DNA from: Heterocephalus glaber
Lineage: Eukaryota > Chordata > Mammalia > Rodentia > Bathyergidae
Assembly (NCBI RefSeq): GCF_000247695.1
Contig: NW_004624734.1
Coordinates: forward strand, 34,052,963-34,116,962
Reading direction: 5' to 3'
Length of the DNA: 64,000 nt
Below the pieces are notes generated by a model. The model had not been told where the DNA came from. It made no database searches and saw only the letters and a list, made by a program, of their open reading frames with translations. Positions 43,084-53,864 of the stretch are shown in pieces. Numbering within the stretch: position 1 is the first letter of the stretch; every line of letters begins with the position of its first letter. The translations under genes and the position numbers were made by a program.

Positions 43084-43288
43084 TCCCCCCCAACCCCCAA
43101 CAGAGGGGACTTAACCCAGGGCCTTCACACTGAGCTGTGTCCCCAATCCTTTTAAAAAAATTCATTTTGAGGTAGGGTCTCACTAAGTTGCTAAATTGTC
43201 CAGGCTTCACTAAACTTGTAATCCTCCTGCTTTAGCCTCTGTGAGTGCTGGGATTGCAGGCATGCATGGACCATCATACTTGTCCATT
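43084..43288 (-). mobile_element. Composite B1-ID SINE, antisense
   Basis: On the minus strand a B1 (43,288 to about 43,165) is followed by an ID-derived part (about 43,140 to 43,084). + strand landmarks are GACTTAACCCAGGGCCTTCA for the ID part and GAGGTAGGGTCTCACTAAGT plus GTGCTGGGATTGCAGGCATG for the B1. The B1 part seems to lack the 29-bp duplication of the other copies. The B1-then-ID order resembles B1-dID/MEN-type dimeric SINEs known from non-murid rodents. Confidence 0.75.
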
Positions 43289-44530
43289 TTTTTTCTGTTG
43301 TAAAAAATAACATTTGCTTTATTTTCTAGTAACAAAATGTACATATGAAATAGGATAAATGCTTAATTGAATTAATGAAGTATACTGATCATTTGATCAT
43401 GAAACAAATGCTCCTAATAAACATTTAAAGTACTGAAGGCAATTAAAATGTTTATTAAAGTTTAAACTGTCATGGATACAAAGGAGTTGTCATGTTTGAC
43501 ATATTAGGCTGAACGGTTATGATGTGAAATATTATGATACAATTTAAATCAGTCTTAGTTTGACTCAAACTACTTCAGACTCTGAGCCAAATATATTAGA
43601 CAATGTACTAATGACAATCAACTCATTGTTTTCTCATACAATCTCTTTCAAGTCTCACTGGTTACTCTCCTTCCTACTCACCAACTAAGGTGCATTCTTT
43701 GAAGAGATGCCTAACTTTCACAACCAAGGAGTACCAGTGACTACTGTCTTATCTGACTGTAGAAGATCATTTTTACTTCTCTTTCCACTTTTATTCCTAG
43801 GGAATTCCCTTTGTCAAGCACTACAGAAACTCATCATTATTCTGCAGCTTCAGAATAAAATTCTAATGGGTAGATTACCATGGGAATTTTTCTTTCATTG
43901 TAGGTGAACACAGCAGTGTCCTCAAAGAGCCGTGTATTAGTTCATCCTATGCTTCTTAGCAAGACCTTTAAGCAGGGTGGCCCAAACAGAGTTTAATTTA
44001 ATTATTGTGTGATAGTATAGTAGCAAGTTGCCATAAAGAAAAAATAGCAGCAAGCTAGATATTTTATGATTCCAGATAATACTGACTGTAGAATAGCATG
44101 GAAAAAATTCCAAAAATAGAGCCTTCTTTTCTTATCCTAAGTCAGACATTGAAACAGAATGGGGAAAATTTCTAATAGAATTAAAAACTATGGTTATAAA
44201 AAGTTCAGATGAATTTATATTCTATTCAGGGTCTCACAGAACATGAATCCAAAATATCTTTAAGGTCTTCCTGAATTTAGTCTTCTTCTATAAGTTGTTG
44301 TTTATGCTCTGTAACTATTTATTATGGGAGAGTCAGAATAAGTGACCTATTCTTTAACTACTAAAGCAGAAAAAGGAATGGAAACTATAGGTAGTTTCCC
44401 TCCTTATGTCCTTCCATTCTCCATCTCTCCTCTCTTTTTTCCACCTTCCCTTCTCTTTTCCATTCTTTTTCTTTCCTTAAAGTGTCAAACATTTGAGTAT
44501 CAACATATCTTTTTCTCCTCTCTCAATTCT
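43289..44530. other. Unassigned AT-rich sequence
   Basis: No recognised feature. Ends in a short (TA)n run directly before the assembly gap. Confidence 0.4.
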
Positions 44531-44550
44531 AAGGTATATATATATATATA

Positions 44551-44650
44551 NNNNNNNNNNNNNNNNNNNNNNNNNNNNNNNNNNNNNNNNNNNNNNNNNN
44601 NNNNNNNNNNNNNNNNNNNNNNNNNNNNNNNNNNNNNNNNNNNNNNNNNN
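44551..44650. other. Assembly gap, 100 Ns
   Basis: Exactly 100 Ns, a conventional size for gaps of unknown length. It begins at the end of a (TA)n run, so the true sequence may be a longer repeat. The 134-codon frame spanning it is meaningless. Confidence 0.99.
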
Positions 44651-44884
44651 TGTTTTTATTATAAAATAATATTGTTATATATAATAATCCTTATTGCTTT
44701 CTTAAATAACAAAAGTCACATGGAAATTAAGCCAACAGCACTTTAAATGGTAGATTCATAGATGATGTAAAATACATGTACTTCAAAGGATGTGCATGAT
44801 TTCAAGTTATCAACCACTGCATTAATACTTAATTCACCATTAAAAAGCTAAATGAGTCTGGGTTCCTAAAATATTTACACTAAA

Positions 44885-44968
44885 GGGCCAGGGATTTAGC
44901 TCAGTGGTGCTGCTGACTGCCTCGCAAATGCAAGGTCCTGAGTTCAAGCCCTGATACCAAAAAAAAAA
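44885..44968 (+). mobile_element. ID-type SINE
   Basis: GGGCCAGGGATTTAGCTCAG ... CAAGCCCTGATACC plus an A tail. The duplication ATTTACACTAAA lies at 44,873-44,884 and 44,969-44,980. Confidence 0.95.
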
Positions 44969-45497
44969 TTTACACTAAAGAGAAACAAGTTAGTATTAAA
45001 AAAGGCATTCTTATAAAATATTCTGACATCATGTATGTGTAACCATAAAGTTAGACTTTTTGAAGATAATGGAAAGGACATCACAATATATTCTCCATTT
45101 CTATTTCTAGTTTGCTCTATGTCTGATGATGGAGTACCTTATGGCAAAAAACTCTCAATTTCTCTATAATTCTTAATTCTTATGTAGAATGAAAATAAAA
45201 ATCTTAAGATTAATAGGATGTTAATATTTTAAAGATATTAATAGAATATTATTATTATTCATATGATATTATTAAGTAAATACTGGTTAATAGGTAATGC
45301 ACTCAAGATTATTAAGGCTATAAATGTTATAATCTATTTTGGAAAATGAGTGTTACAAGTGTAAAGGTTAACAAGCATTTTTTTGATCATACAAATGGTT
45401 AAAAATTCACAGGACTCAGTATAGTTAAAATGTATTCCATAGGACTCAAAGTACGTCTTTAAATTCAACTGAGTGAACTTTAAAAAGACTAAATTCA

Positions 45498-45585
45498 GGC
45501 CCGGAGATTTAGCTCAGTGGTTCTGCTGCCTGCCTTGCAAGCGCAAGGTCCAGAGTTTGATCACGGGTTCCAAAAAAAGAAAAGA
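45498..45585 (+). mobile_element. ID-type SINE
   Basis: GGCCCGGAGATTTAGCTCAG ... GATCACGGGTTCC plus an A-rich tail. The duplication AAAAAGACTAAATTCA versus AAAAAGACTACATTCA flanks it (about 45,482-45,497 and 45,587-45,602). Confidence 0.95.
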
Positions 45586-45689
45586 AAAAAAAGACTACAT
45601 TCATTTTCACAAAATATATTTCCTAGGTACATATGACTAATTCTAATCTATAATGTATTAAACTACTCTTTCTTTAAGTGCTTCCAATT

Positions 45690-47165
45690 TTAGGATTGTT
45701 TTTTTCTAGTTCTGTGAGGAACACTTTATATTTTGATTGAGATTCCATTAAATCTATATATCAGTTTAGGAACCATGGCCATTTTTGACAATATTGGTTT
45801 TGCCTGTCCAGGAACAGGATAGTTTTGCATTTTGGGATGTTTTCTTTGATCTCCTTTAGCGCACTATAGTTTTCATTATAGAGGTCCTTAGGTTAACGAC
45901 TAATTGTTTGGAAGCTATTTTGAATGGTATTATTTTTCTGATTTCTTTCTTGGTGGGTTCATTGTTGGTGTGCAGGAATGCTACTGATTTTCATGTGTTG
46001 TTTTTGTATCTCATACCTTGCTGTATTTGTTTATCATTTCTAGGAGTCTTTGGGTGATGTTTTTTGGGTCTTCTATATAAAGGATCATGACAATAGAGAC
46101 AGTTTGGCTCCTTCATTTCCTTCATGTATTCCTTTTATTTTTTTCCCCTTGCCTGATTGCTCTGGCAAGTGTTTAGTATTATATTGAAAAGGATTGGTGA
46201 GACATCCTTGCCTTGTTCCTGGTTTGAGAGAAAAAACTGAAAAATTTCCTCCATTTAATATGATGTTGACAATAGGTTTGTCATAGGTGGCTTTTATCAG
46301 ATTGTGAAGGTCCTTCTATACCTATTTTCTTCAGTGTTTTTAAAAAATCATGAATAGATTTTGTCAAAAGCTTTTTCTGCATCTACTGAGATGATCATGT
46401 GACTTTTGTTCCTGCTTCCATTTACATGATACATTTACATTTGATTTGTATACACTGAACCATCCTTGCATCCCTTAAATGAAATCAATTTGGTCATGAT
46501 GGATGATCTTTTTAATATTTATTGCATTCTGTTTGTGGGTATATTGTTGAGGACCTTTGCATCTATATTCATTAAAGAGAGTAGTCTGTAGTTTGGTTTT
46601 TTAGTTGAGTCTTTATCTGGTTTTGGAATCAAGGTAATGCTAGTTTCCAGGAATGAGTTTAGCAGCAATCCTTCCCTTCCAGTTTCATTAAAGAGTTTGA
46701 GGAGTACTGACATTAGACCTTCCCTGAAGTTCTAGATTCATTGGTGAATCCATTGGGTTCTGGGCTCTTTTAGTTGGTAGGTTTTTATTATTATTATTAT
46801 TATTATCTCAACTTGATTCTCTTTTACTGGATTAATCAGGTTTTTATATCTTCTTGGTTCAGTTTTGGTAATTTATATGTATCTAGGAGTCTATTCACTT
46901 CTTCTGGATTTTCCAATTTACTTGACTATAGGTTTTTGAAACAGTTACTAATAATCTTCTACATTTCAGTAGTGTCTATTGTGATTTTTGCCTTTTTCAT
47001 TTCTAATTGCACTGATATGTGTCCTTCCTTTTTTTTTTTGTAAGATTAGCTTAGGATTTGTCTATTTTGTGTATTCTTTTGAAGAACTAGCTCTTGAATT
47101 CATTGATTCTTTGTATTGTTTTTTGTAGTCTCAATTTCATTAATTTATGCTCTGCTTATTATGGC
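45690..47165 (-). mobile_element. L1 ORF2 reverse-transcriptase fragment, antisense, FADD motif deleted
   Basis: Collinear with 10,407-11,890 of the nearly complete L1. The minus-strand frame 46,713-46,519 reads SFLETSITLIPKPDKDSTKK then NYRLLSLMNIDAKVLN, typical L1 RT. Where the other copy encodes FADD (10,832-10,843), this copy has a small deletion near 46,088-46,092, so the catalytic Asp pair is lost. There is no 3' UTR and no 5' half. Confidence 0.88.
46786..46807. repeat. (TTA)n microsatellite
   Basis: About seven TTA units inside the L1 fragment. Confidence 0.95.
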
Positions 47166-47965
47166 ACTTTTAAAATTAAGTAATAAGGATGATAAGTTAT
47201 TTTTGGGAACTTAACAATATTTTGATGAATTTTAAAATAACTTCCTCATGACTATTTTGTGAATTCAGGATCCAAGATTTCCCTACAGACTTTTTTTGAT
47301 TTTCACAGCCAAAGGCATTTCCTTTAGATATATTTCAGAACAACAGAGCCTGAATAGAGTATAATTAAAAAAAAAAAGACACTCCAATTTGTAAAGTCCT
47401 GAAGTGAGGTCCCATGTTTAATTTTTGCAACATTCTCTATATACGCTTACTATGACAGTATCGATAGAATACATGCTTAATAAATACCTCTAAATTATCA
47501 TGGCCCACTGGTGCAGTCAGCACAACTGGAAGCATAAATCAAGTAAAACTGGCACAATCATATCAATTTCAATTTTTATATCCACTCAAGACACCAAAAT
47601 TTATTAAAGACTTTAAATTATTATAATTATTAATACATATAAGTTGTATAAATTAATTGGTTTTACTATGACATTTCCATACATATATATCATTATAGAC
47701 TTTGACAATGACATGCTAAGCACTTGAAGGCCAAAGATGCTGCCTTAGAAAGGTCTGTCTAATCTTCCCTTGTCTCCCTCCCCCCTCCCTTCCATGAAGT
47801 TTATCTTTCTGAAGGAAGGTCTTTAAAAGAAATATAATTATCTTGAATTCCCTCCCTAAAATCTTATTAACCAGAGAAAATTCACTCATAGAAGAGAAAA
47901 CTAAAAGTTCTGCATCAGTTTTCAAAATACAGCATCTGAGGATCAATACCTGAGAGACTATCTGC
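47166..47965. other. Unassigned AT-rich sequence
   Basis: Part of 47,590-47,790 (AATTGGTTTTACTATGACAT and a later CTCCCTCCCCCCTCCCTTCC) has the look of an antisense L1 3' end, but similarity is too weak to call. Confidence 0.35.
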
Positions 47966-47969
47966 ATAA

Positions 47970-48340
47970 TCAAACAACTTTTATCTGTAGCGCAGTTTCA
48001 CCCATCATCTCCCAATCTTGTTGCCACCTCCCCAGAGCCCAGAGGATCTTTGTTATTGTCTGTTCTTGGGTGTGAAGTGACATTCATTCTCCTAAAAATC
48101 ATTTACTATCCCTCTACAGGCCCTTCTCCCATTTTCCTCTCCCTTATGAAGAGAACATTTAATGTTTAAATCATCTAACCCTTTTCTGAGTTTCTGTATT
48201 CTGTGTGGTTCCTGTGCATATGTGCACATTAATAAATTTATATGCTTTTTGGACTTAATTTTATCATCTATTGTCAGCTCTGATTGGTCATTTTAAATTC
48301 ACAGAGCCACCTGTGATAGGTGGCCATTAAACATTTGAGC
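47970..48340 (+). mobile_element. Possible old LTR
   Basis: CTTATGAAGAGAACATTTAA, the AATAAATTTATATGCTTTTT polyadenylation-like segment (48,231), then TATTGTCAGCTCTGATTGGT recall the 3' part of ancient ERV LTRs. No internal retroviral genes follow. Tentative. Confidence 0.35.
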
Positions 48341-48641
48341 AATATCCATGCTTTGCTTATCCATAAAGTTCTGGACTGAGGGGCCAAATGGAAATTCTAC
48401 TTTTTGGATTCCCCTCCTAGAGAAACTAAGAGCCTTTTTTTCCTTCTCTTTATTTCCAGTAAAAACCCTCCTAACCTCTTTTTGGTTTGTGACTTTGTTC
48501 TTTGAGACCTTGCACTCAGTTTGCATAGGATTCAACATGACCTCAATATAAATATCTACTTAATTTATTCATTCCACAAAAATTGATTTTTGACGCTGAG
48601 GAAATCCTTGCCCCAAATTTCCAGTTTTCCTCTCCCTTTAT

Positions 48642-49035
48642 TGTTATGATCTATATCTAGATATCCTGCCAAAGCCTTAAGTGCTCATAGGTGGAGCTTG
48701 GGAATGTGATTGGATCATGGGGACCAAATGGATTAGTCCACTAATGAGTTTAGAACTGAATGTGATATTGGGAGGTGGAACCTGGTCAGAGGAGATGGGT
48801 CTCTGGGGGAGTGGCTTTGAAGGGTATATATCGTGTCTTCCTCGCTTGACCTCTCCCTTCTGCTTCCTGCCACCATGCCATGAGCCGTTTCACTTCTGCC
48901 ATGCCACCCTAATTTGGAGCCAGCCAACTATAGACTGAAACCTCTACAAACAGTGAGCCAAAGTAAATTATTCCTCTTTTAAGTTGTGGGCATCAGGTAT
49001 TGTGTGTCCCAACAACAAAGAAAATAACTGAGACA
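48642..49035 (+). mobile_element. MaLR-type solo LTR, intact
   Basis: Starts TGTTATGATCTATATCTAGA and ends AATAACTGAGACA. It is ~394 bp and flanked by TTTAT/TTTAC, a 5-bp duplication with one mismatch. GTGATTGGATCATGGG, the pyrimidine-rich CTCTCCCTTCTGCTTCCTGC and GTGAGCCAAAGTAAATTATT follow the MLT1/MST plan. It is the intact reference for the split copy at 8.5/14.7 kb. The frames within it are not genes. Confidence 0.82.
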
Positions 49036-49040
49036 TTTAC

Positions 49041-49660
49041 CATCCACTACAATTACTATTCTAAGGAAGAATGAGCCATCAGAGGAATAAACAGGATCTT
49101 GTCATCATTCAAAATATGCCAGATAAAAATACCCTGAAGTAGGCTGGATCCTATTAGTTGAAAAGCATTTCCCCAAGAAAAACTATTACAAATAGTAGAC
49201 AAAATACTGCATCAATCCATATATATATATACGTTTATTATGTTTGTAACTCTCAATTCAGTTAAACTATGATGCAATTTCAGCTTTTTAAGGGTTATAT
49301 AAACTTTTCAACACTACCCTAGAAATCTGGTATCATTTATAAAGTTGTTTTCATTGGAAACTGCTTTGTCTCACTTATAAGTTGGTGATTGCCTACAGAG
49401 TATGATGTATAATTTGAAAACTATAAAAATAATAATAAAGCACTATTCATACTAGCCATTATATTTGGGGGGTGTATGTAGATGAATAAATATTCCAGAA
49501 CCTAAATTGGAAAGTGATTTTGGAGACAAAGACAATAAAAAAACTGGAGAAGATAGTCAACTGGCAGAATGAATGGAAATATATCTTTTTTTTTTTGGAC
49601 TCTTCTTAACAATTCCAGTAATATATAGAAACGTTACTCCTATATAATTTTATTTCTTTT
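49041..49660. other. Unassigned sequence
   Basis: No recognised feature. Confidence 0.4.
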
Positions 49661-49680
49661 TTTGGATGCTATCTTTAAAA

Positions 49681-50155
49681 ATTAATTTTATTGGTACATT
49701 TTAGGTATACAATATAATCACATTCATTACTGGAAATTTGTACCTTTACATAATGTATCTTGGTTCTCGTTTTTTTCCCCAATCCCCTTCCCTTCCACCC
49801 TTCCCTATTTACAAAGACTTTGTTTCCATTTTTTCATTTTCTCATATTAATTCCATTCCCTTCTTTCCTTTCCCCAGCCCCTCCCACTTCCCCTTCCTCT
49901 TTGGACCTTATCTTGCTATTTCACATTATATATTATACCTTTTGATCCTTATTTACACTTTCAGCTTCTTACACCAGAGAAATTATTCGGTATTTTCACA
50001 TGTGTGTCCTATTTATTTTACTTAAGAGTATCGCCTCAATGTGCATCCATTTAGCTATAAATGGCTCTAATTTCTCATTTTTTATGGCTGAGTAGTACTC
50101 CATTTTATAAAACAACATTTTCTTTATCCAGTCTCCAGTTGATGGGCAACTGTAC
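49681..50155 (-). mobile_element. Short 5'-truncated L1, antisense, with target-site duplication
   Basis: Collinear with 8,655-9,235 of the larger L1 (3' UTR and the last ORF2 codons) but without that copy's SINE. The duplication TGCTATCTTTAAAA / TGCTATCTTATAAAA flanks it (49,667-49,680 and 50,156-50,170). It is a textbook 5'-truncated L1 insertion. Confidence 0.92.
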
Positions 50156-50406
50156 TGCTATCTTATAAAAAGTGTTCATATATTTTATATCCCATGTATT
50201 TTACAATGATTAGGAAAAAGAAGCAAGGTAAGAATAGTACAAGTGCTGATGTTAAGACAAGTTAATAATGAAATTAATAACATTTGATTTTTCAATCAGG
50301 TCCTGGCTAATTGTTATATACAAAACATTTTACTTCATGATAAACAGCAGATAATGAATATGAAAGAGTTCATTTAAACTAAAAATAACTTTACAATGGA
50401 CCTTTA

Positions 50407-50494
50407 TTTATTTATTTTTTGGTACTGGGGATCAAACTCGGGACCTTGTGCTTGCGAGGCAGGCGGTGGAACCACTGAGCTAAATCCCTGGCCC
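50407..50494 (-). mobile_element. ID-type SINE, antisense
   Basis: TTATTTTTTGGTACTGGGGA ... GCTAAATCCCTGGCCC. The duplication CAATGGACCTTTA lies at 50,394-50,406 and 50,495-50,507. Confidence 0.95.
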
Positions 50495-50518
50495 CAATGG
50501 ACCTTTAATATAAGTATT

Positions 50519-50740
50519 GATAATAATAGTTAATATTGAGTTCTCTGCATGTTGTGCAATGTAATATTAAGCAATATTAAGCTGTTCAATATTTATGGCA
50601 CCCCCAAAAGTGGTATCTTTCTGATTTTACAGGAATAGAAGGTACAGAGAAGTTAACTTGCTTAAGGAACAGGGTTAGGTTTCAAATTCAGGGGTAGAAT
50701 TCAAATTTAGCCCCAAATTAAAACTTTTAAATGTGATGGT
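50519..50740 (-). mobile_element. MIR SINE fragment, antisense
   Basis: TTCTGATTTTACAGGAATAG, AGAGAAGTTAACTTGCTTAA and GGGGTAGAATTCAAATTTAG match the reverse strand of MIR. Confidence 0.6.
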
Positions 50741-50820
50741 GAATTTATTTTGCAGTAAATTTATTTCAGAACTGTGAGAAAACTAATAAAATAGTACAAG
50801 CTGCAAAAATATACAAATCT

Positions 50821-50905
50821 TTTTTTTTTTTGGTACTGGGGATTGAACTCAGGACCTTGAGATTCTGAGGCAGGTGGTGGCACCACTCAGCTAAATCCCC
50901 GGCCC
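50821..50905 (-). mobile_element. ID-type SINE, antisense
   Basis: T-run, TGGTACTGGGGATTGAACTC ... AAATCCCCGGCCC. A short AAATCTTTT-type duplication brackets it. Confidence 0.93.
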
Positions 50906-50919
50906 TAAAAATCTTTTTA

Positions 50920-52125
50920 GAACAGTGATAAACTACTTAGATTTGTTCAGAAAAAGATATTTTAAAAAATTCTCAAAAACATGCCTCCTATTTTCAAAAC
51001 CTAAATCCACATGGTAAGCATAGACTAAACAGGCTAGGGATCCCAAGAAGCCAATATGAAGAATTTTCAATGAAGAAAAGTGTGGCTTTTAAGTAAAAAA
51101 GCTTCAGAAAATAATGAGCTACTTAAAAGAATTACTGCATCTTCATCAATTCTAGGAGAGAATTACGTCCTAATGTATTTGCATTCATTGCATGAAATGA
51201 AATAAACTCTTCTTTTATAAATCTAGAACAGCACCAACTTCACGCAGATATAAGAATACAATCAAACAAATTACTTCCTGAATCCTGGTTGAGAAGGAAA
51301 TGCTTTGAAAGAGAAAAAGGGTGACTAGAGAAAACTGATAATGCACATTTGGTGTGAGTAAGTAAGGAAAATACACACTGCTGCTAGTATAAATGATACT
51401 TAGTGGACTTCTGAAAAATTAAACTAGGATTGTTGGTGTACAAAAGTTGTCTATAAATCTATGGGTATGATCACAAGATATGATCAAGAGCTGCTTAGCA
51501 TTCATTAAACCTCTGTAATTTATAGAATACTGTGCATGACCTCCCAGACAGAAGAGACAATGAGTTCATAAAGAATGAAAGGAGAAATGAAGACAAAATG
51601 CTGGCCTGTGGTGCATAAGGGCACAAGAAAAAGAATAATAGTTATCAGACTAGGGAAGCTGGTAAAACTCTCTTTCATTTCAGTTTCTCTCACTATTGGT
51701 AAGAGGGCAGAAAAAAAGGAGAAATTTATATGCTGATCTTTCTTTTCACTTAAATTGCCTGCCAACATTTTTTGCTTTAGGGTAAGGTCAATTCTAGAGT
51801 TTGAGATTTTCTTCCCTCTCATTATATCCAATGTCAATAAAGAATTAGGGTTGTAGAGAGAGGAATAACTATTTGATTTTATTTGAGCCCACCCACAGGA
51901 AAAATTGGGCAGATTATCCTTCCTATCTATATATTTATGTATTTTTTATGTGGAACATCAGAGTATACTAGAGAAATAGTGTAGAATTAAAACCTCTTTG
52001 AAACATTGACCTAGATTAATACATGCTTTAGGGAATTTAGGGAATTAGAAAATGCATACAAATCTTAGGGACATTTGACACTAATATATAATGGGATATT
52101 TAAGACTGGGTTCTAACATGATCTA
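50920..52125. other. Unassigned AT-rich sequence
   Basis: No gene or repeat recognised. The 105-codon minus frame (51,520-51,837) shows no domain. Confidence 0.4.
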
Positions 52126-52127
52126 GT

Positions 52128-52265
52128 CAACATGTATTTATTATGTTTACTATGTACTAGATGGAGGAAAGGACTAAAACCTAAAAGAAATTAAGTCAAT
52201 GTCTTTACTAAACCAAATTTTATAATCTAGTAACAAACTAAATACCATTATAAAGTACTGATTAG
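52128..52265 (-). mobile_element. L2 3'-end fragment, antisense
   Basis: AACATGTATTTATTATGTTT and TTATAATCTAGTAACAAACT read in reverse as the L2 terminus and adjoining 3' UTR. Confidence 0.5.
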
Positions 52266-52274
52266 AACATAATT

Positions 52275-52985
52275 GTTATTTATTTAAAGCGTATTTATTA
52301 AATCCCTATTGTTTGCCCCAAACTGGTTTAACTGGTAAAATATAGGTAAAAATATAAAAAGGAGCAGCTCCTGGTTTACAATAGCTCAGAACACAATAAA
52401 GAAAATAGAGTAAATATAGATTACAAATGCTATGATAGAAATAGTGCATTCAGCAGTGCTAGGAGTCTGTGTAAAAAATGACTAGGGTAGGGGTGCGGAG
52501 ATATTAACAGAAAAAGCTTCCTGGAGTTGTCATACACGAGTAGGGGTTACTTCCCTTTAGTGGTGGTGGTAGAGAGGCATGCTGAAAATAAAATTTGTTG
52601 TTTTAAGGGATAATTATAATTTAATTAGGTGAAGACAAAGTGGCATAGTTAGAGAAAAAGGCAAGGGCAATTCACAGGTGTTGGAGATTGGCAACTGGGA
52701 AATTGCGTATGACTGAAGCTGACCTTAGCCTATAAAAGGAAGTATAAAAGGAGAGGTTGACAAGGTTGGTAGAGGCCAATTCTTAGGGGTCATGAAAGCC
52801 ACTGAAAGATTTTAAATAGGGGAATGGTGTAGTTATATTAATATGTTAACAAGTTCACTGGGGTGAAGAGTGTAGAGATGGATTACTTAGGGAATAATTA
52901 GAGGAGAATGAGTTTGGAGATTAATCTAGAAATCCAAATGAGAAATCTGACTACATCACTGAAAGTAGTTCTAGAAAACAGGTAT
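52275..52985 (-). mobile_element. L2-like ancient repeat, antisense
   Basis: GCGTATTTATTAAATCCCTA, GAAAAAGCTTCCTGGAGTTG and CATGAAAGCCACTGAAAGAT appear in the order of an L2-type 3' region in reverse. Interrupted by a MaLR LTR; possible continuation at 53,490-53,700. Family assignment is from memory of the consensus. Confidence 0.5.
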
Positions 52986-53262
52986 ATTGGTTTTGTGTGG
53001 CTGTGGCAAAACACCTGAAATAAACAACTTAAAAGAAGCAACATTTACATTGGCTCATGGTTTCAGAGATTTCAGTCCATAGCTAGGGGGTACAATGCTT
53101 GTAGGCTGAGGTGAGGCAGAACATCGGAGTGCAAGGGTATGACAGGGGGAAGCTGCTCACGCAGAGGATAGCAGTCATGAGGCAGACAGCAGAAAGCATG
53201 TTTTGTTCCATCTGGGCCCTCACCCTATTGAATGGTGCTGCCCACAGTTAGAAATAACACAA
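52986..53262 (-). mobile_element. MaLR-type LTR fragment, antisense
   Basis: CACCTGAAATAAACAACTTA, CATTGGCTCATGGTTTCAGA, GTCCATAGCTAGGGGG and GAGGTGAGGCAGAACATC are the reverse of the 3' portion of a MaLR LTR. It sits within the L2-like segment. Confidence 0.75.
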
Positions 53263-53334
53263 ATAATGGCCAAGAAGAAAGAAGGAACATAGGTGACAAG
53301 AAGGTTCATTTTGATGGGAGTCTTGATAGGTAGT

Positions 53335-53490
53335 AAGTGGCTGATTGTCCTGTTTTGCCTAGGACTGAAGGATTCTTGGGATTTGGAACTTTCAGTTTTA
53401 AAAACTGGACAGTACCAGATGTGGAACTTTCAGCACCCAAATCAGTAAAGTCCTATGCAAGCTGTGAGGAGTTGATCACTAGAGAAATAA
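53335..53490. mobile_element. Possible ancient DNA-transposon fragment
   Basis: CTGATTGTCCTGTTTTGCCT, AGGACTGAAGGATTCTTGGG and AAACTGGACAGTACCAG resemble a common mammal-wide non-autonomous element, family not certain. Confidence 0.35.
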
Positions 53491-53734
53491 TGCTTGGCTA
53501 AAGTATGAAGGACTTGGAAAGAGAAGCAGAGGCATTTATTTTTGATACAGTAATTAACAGGTACACCTTGTAGCTTCTTTGATTAAAGATGAGGGTAACA
53601 AAGTAGTGCTTAGGAAGATTGGTCTAGCGAAAGAGAAACTATGCCAAGGGAACAGTTATTAAGCAACTATAGTAATCTAAGTCTGAGGTGGTTAGGGTTT
53701 CATCATCTATCTATGTTAGGGAAGAAAAATAAAA

Positions 53735-53862
53735 CTTATGCTTATTTAATACTTACTATATCTCAGGCACTATATTAGGTTTTACATAAATTATCAATTC
53801 TCCCTGAAACTCAGATATAGAAACTTTATAAACATTTAAGTATTTGTTCCCACACTCATTCA
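53735..53862. mobile_element. MIR-like SINE fragment
   Basis: TTTAATACTTACTATATCTC, AGGCACTATATTAGGTTTTA and CAATTCTCCCTGAAACTC match the MIR tail and core pattern. Confidence 0.45.
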
Positions 53863-53864
53863 CC

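Noticed and set aside
44342..44746. 134-codon plus-strand frame
   Set aside because: It passes through 100 Ns, so the reading frame is undefined.
48299..48938. Frames at 48,299-48,551 and 48,681-48,938 as possible small genes
   Set aside because: The second is within an intact MaLR LTR. The first borders a probable LTR, is open on both strands, and shows no recognisable motif.
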